From: Planctobacterium sp965279005
Lineage (GTDB): Bacteria > Pseudomonadota > Gammaproteobacteria > Enterobacterales > Alteromonadaceae
Assembly (NCBI GenBank): GCA_965279005.1
Contig: CBDIHK010000028.1
Coordinates: forward strand, 186,001 to 250,000
DNA length: 64,000 nt
Direction: 5' to 3'
Part shown: positions 63,282 to 64,000 of the stretch, piece after piece
How positions within the stretch are numbered: position 1 is the first letter of the stretch
Layout: each line of letters starts with the position of its first letter
Program-made: the position numbers and the translations under genes
Notes under the pieces: model-generated
Databases searched by the model: none
Seen by the model: the letters and a program-made list of their open reading frames with translations, nothing else
What the model was told of the DNA's origin: nothing

Positions 63282-64000
63282 TTATCTTTGTTGTTTGCCT
63301 TGCATTGGTTGGGCAGGTGCTGGCTCATCGTCAAACTCGAAATAAATATCGACAGCGCTGTTCAAACCGCTCACTGCCTCCAGGTAGACTTGTGGCAGTA
63401 ATTGGTAACGCATCGTTACTTCAGATATCGCGTCAAACACACCCACACCGTAACTCAGTTGCAAGCCAGGGGCGACGGAACCGCTCACTGACACCCTCGC
63501 CTCGCTGCCATTGCCATCCAATCCAAGCGACAGATCCCTAACGCCAAGATTGCGACCTAATTTTGATATCCTATCTTCGGATTTATTGAGTCCAAAACCC
63601 AGCAACATGTTGGTGAACATGGACTCTTCGGAACCGACCTGACCAGTGCTTAGCGAGCGTCCGCGTAATAAATAGGACAGGGCTTGTGATTGTGACATGT
63701 CGGGTGTGGCGAAAATACCCAATGTCGGCTTCCTGAGTGACCCTTCTATCCTTACCCCAGCCGTCACCCCGTCCTGGGTATAAGCGGGATCCCTAATAGC
63801 CTCTGCATAAAGGTAGGGGGACTCAGGTGGTCCGGTAAAGACCAAGTCCCCTTCCTTTACTAAAAGTTCCTGTCCCCACGCTTGGTACTTACCGTCTATT
63901 AAGCTTACCTCGCCGTTTAGCAAAACGCGGTTAGACGTGCCAGTAACCAACAAGTTGCCCGCGAATCCGGTTTCAAGGCCAAAAGCAGTGAGATTGACAT
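63282..64000 (-). CDS. tamB: TamB C-terminal region (partial, runs off the window)
   Basis: The frame enters from the right edge and encodes about 238 residues of the TamB/DUF490 C-terminus. These include NLLVTGTSNRVLLNGEVSLIDGKYQAWGQELLVKEG, the MSQSQALSYLLRGRSLS segment, and beta-strands ending in RYQLLPQVYLEAVSGLNSAVDIYFEFD. TamB, with outer-membrane TamA, bridges the envelope and aids membrane-protein assembly and lipid transport. The upstream part and tamA lie outside the window. An apparent TTG start at 63953 is internal and not real. Confidence 0.92.
   Translation of the reverse strand, partial: VNLTAFGLETGFAGNLLVTGTSNRVLLNGEVSLIDGKYQAWGQELLVKEGDLVFTGPPESPYLYAEAIRDPAYTQDGVTAGVRIEGSLRKPTLGIFATPDMSQSQALSYLLRGRSLSTGQVGSEESMFTNMLLGFGLNKSEDRISKLGRNLGVRDLSLGLDGNGSEARVSVSGSVAPGLQLSYGVGVFDAISEVTMRYQLLPQVYLEAVSGLNSAVDIYFEFDDEPAPAQPMQGKQQR

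Noticed and set aside
63953..63953. TTG as the start of the tamB gene
   Set aside because: The reading frame continues in phase to the window edge with TamB-like sequence, so the gene is cut by the window rather than starting here.

Overview
The window looks like a chromosomal segment of a free-living, probably marine, gammaproteobacterium. The evidence is a TonB-dependent receptor heading a catabolic operon, a MaoP/HdfR pair (a gammaproteobacterial neighbourhood), proteobacterial-type LeuCD, a TamB C-terminus, and mid-range base composition. The exact genus cannot be read from the sequence. No rRNA, tRNA, CRISPR array or prophage was seen. Layout: 0-2.7 kb holds a voltage-gated-type K+ channel, an EamA exporter and a frameshifted VOC protein. 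2.7-16.2 kb is a co-directional accessory operon: a PrpR-like sigma-54 activator (frameshifted) with its own candidate enhancer and -24/-12 promoter, a TonB receptor, a CaiB-type CoA-transferase, an HMG-CoA-lyase-family enzyme, HyuA and HyuB, an isochorismatase-family amidohydrolase, and LeuC plus LeuD. Read together these genes suggest uptake and degradation of a cyclic imide or lactam: ATP-dependent ring opening, deamidation, hydration, CoA activation and retro-aldol cleavage. I propose an alkylmaleimide-like substrate as the leading guess. 16.3-25 kb carries an L,D-transpeptidase, a CaCA exchanger, a QseB/PmrA-type two-component system, an orphan hybrid kinase, an MFS protein and a diguanylate cyclase. 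25-43 kb is a stress and ion-homeostasis region. It has a phosphatase-lipid kinase fusion, hemerythrin, universal stress proteins, a decayed gdhA, Hsp20, an ECF sigma factor, DUF1003-MscS-glutamate dehydrogenase, a CaCA antiporter and an eight-gene cation/H+ antiporter module. That module has the gene order of the Mbh/Mrp systems but no hydrogenase, and it ends in an 1100-residue double antiporter. Three matches to the PmrA/QseB box (YTTAAK-N5-YTTAAK) precede the two-component operon, hsp20 and the ECF sigma gene, which suggests one regulon. 43.3-48.9 kb encodes a compact, poorly understood cassette: a DUF1704 (MATCAP-like) metallopeptidase, a glutathione-synthetase-like ATP-grasp ligase, and a fusion of an N-formylglutamate-amidohydrolase domain to a DUF1704 domain whose catalytic residues are replaced. 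It is formally analogous to the eukaryotic tyrosine ligase/detyrosinase cycle. 48.9-53 kb is a minus-strand block with two MaoP paralogues and an HdfR regulator cut by an ISAs1-family element, with terminal repeats and a 10-bp target duplication visible. 53-64 kb contains CBS, DUF1439, CNNM-like, Na/Pi-cotransporter-like and MlaC-like genes, then DUF432, MscS and LOG genes, and the end of tamB. Four otherwise conserved reading frames (VOC, PrpR, phosphatase-lipid kinase, transposase) are each broken by one base at or next to a G run. This could reflect sequencing error or real decay, and it affects how several genes should be read.
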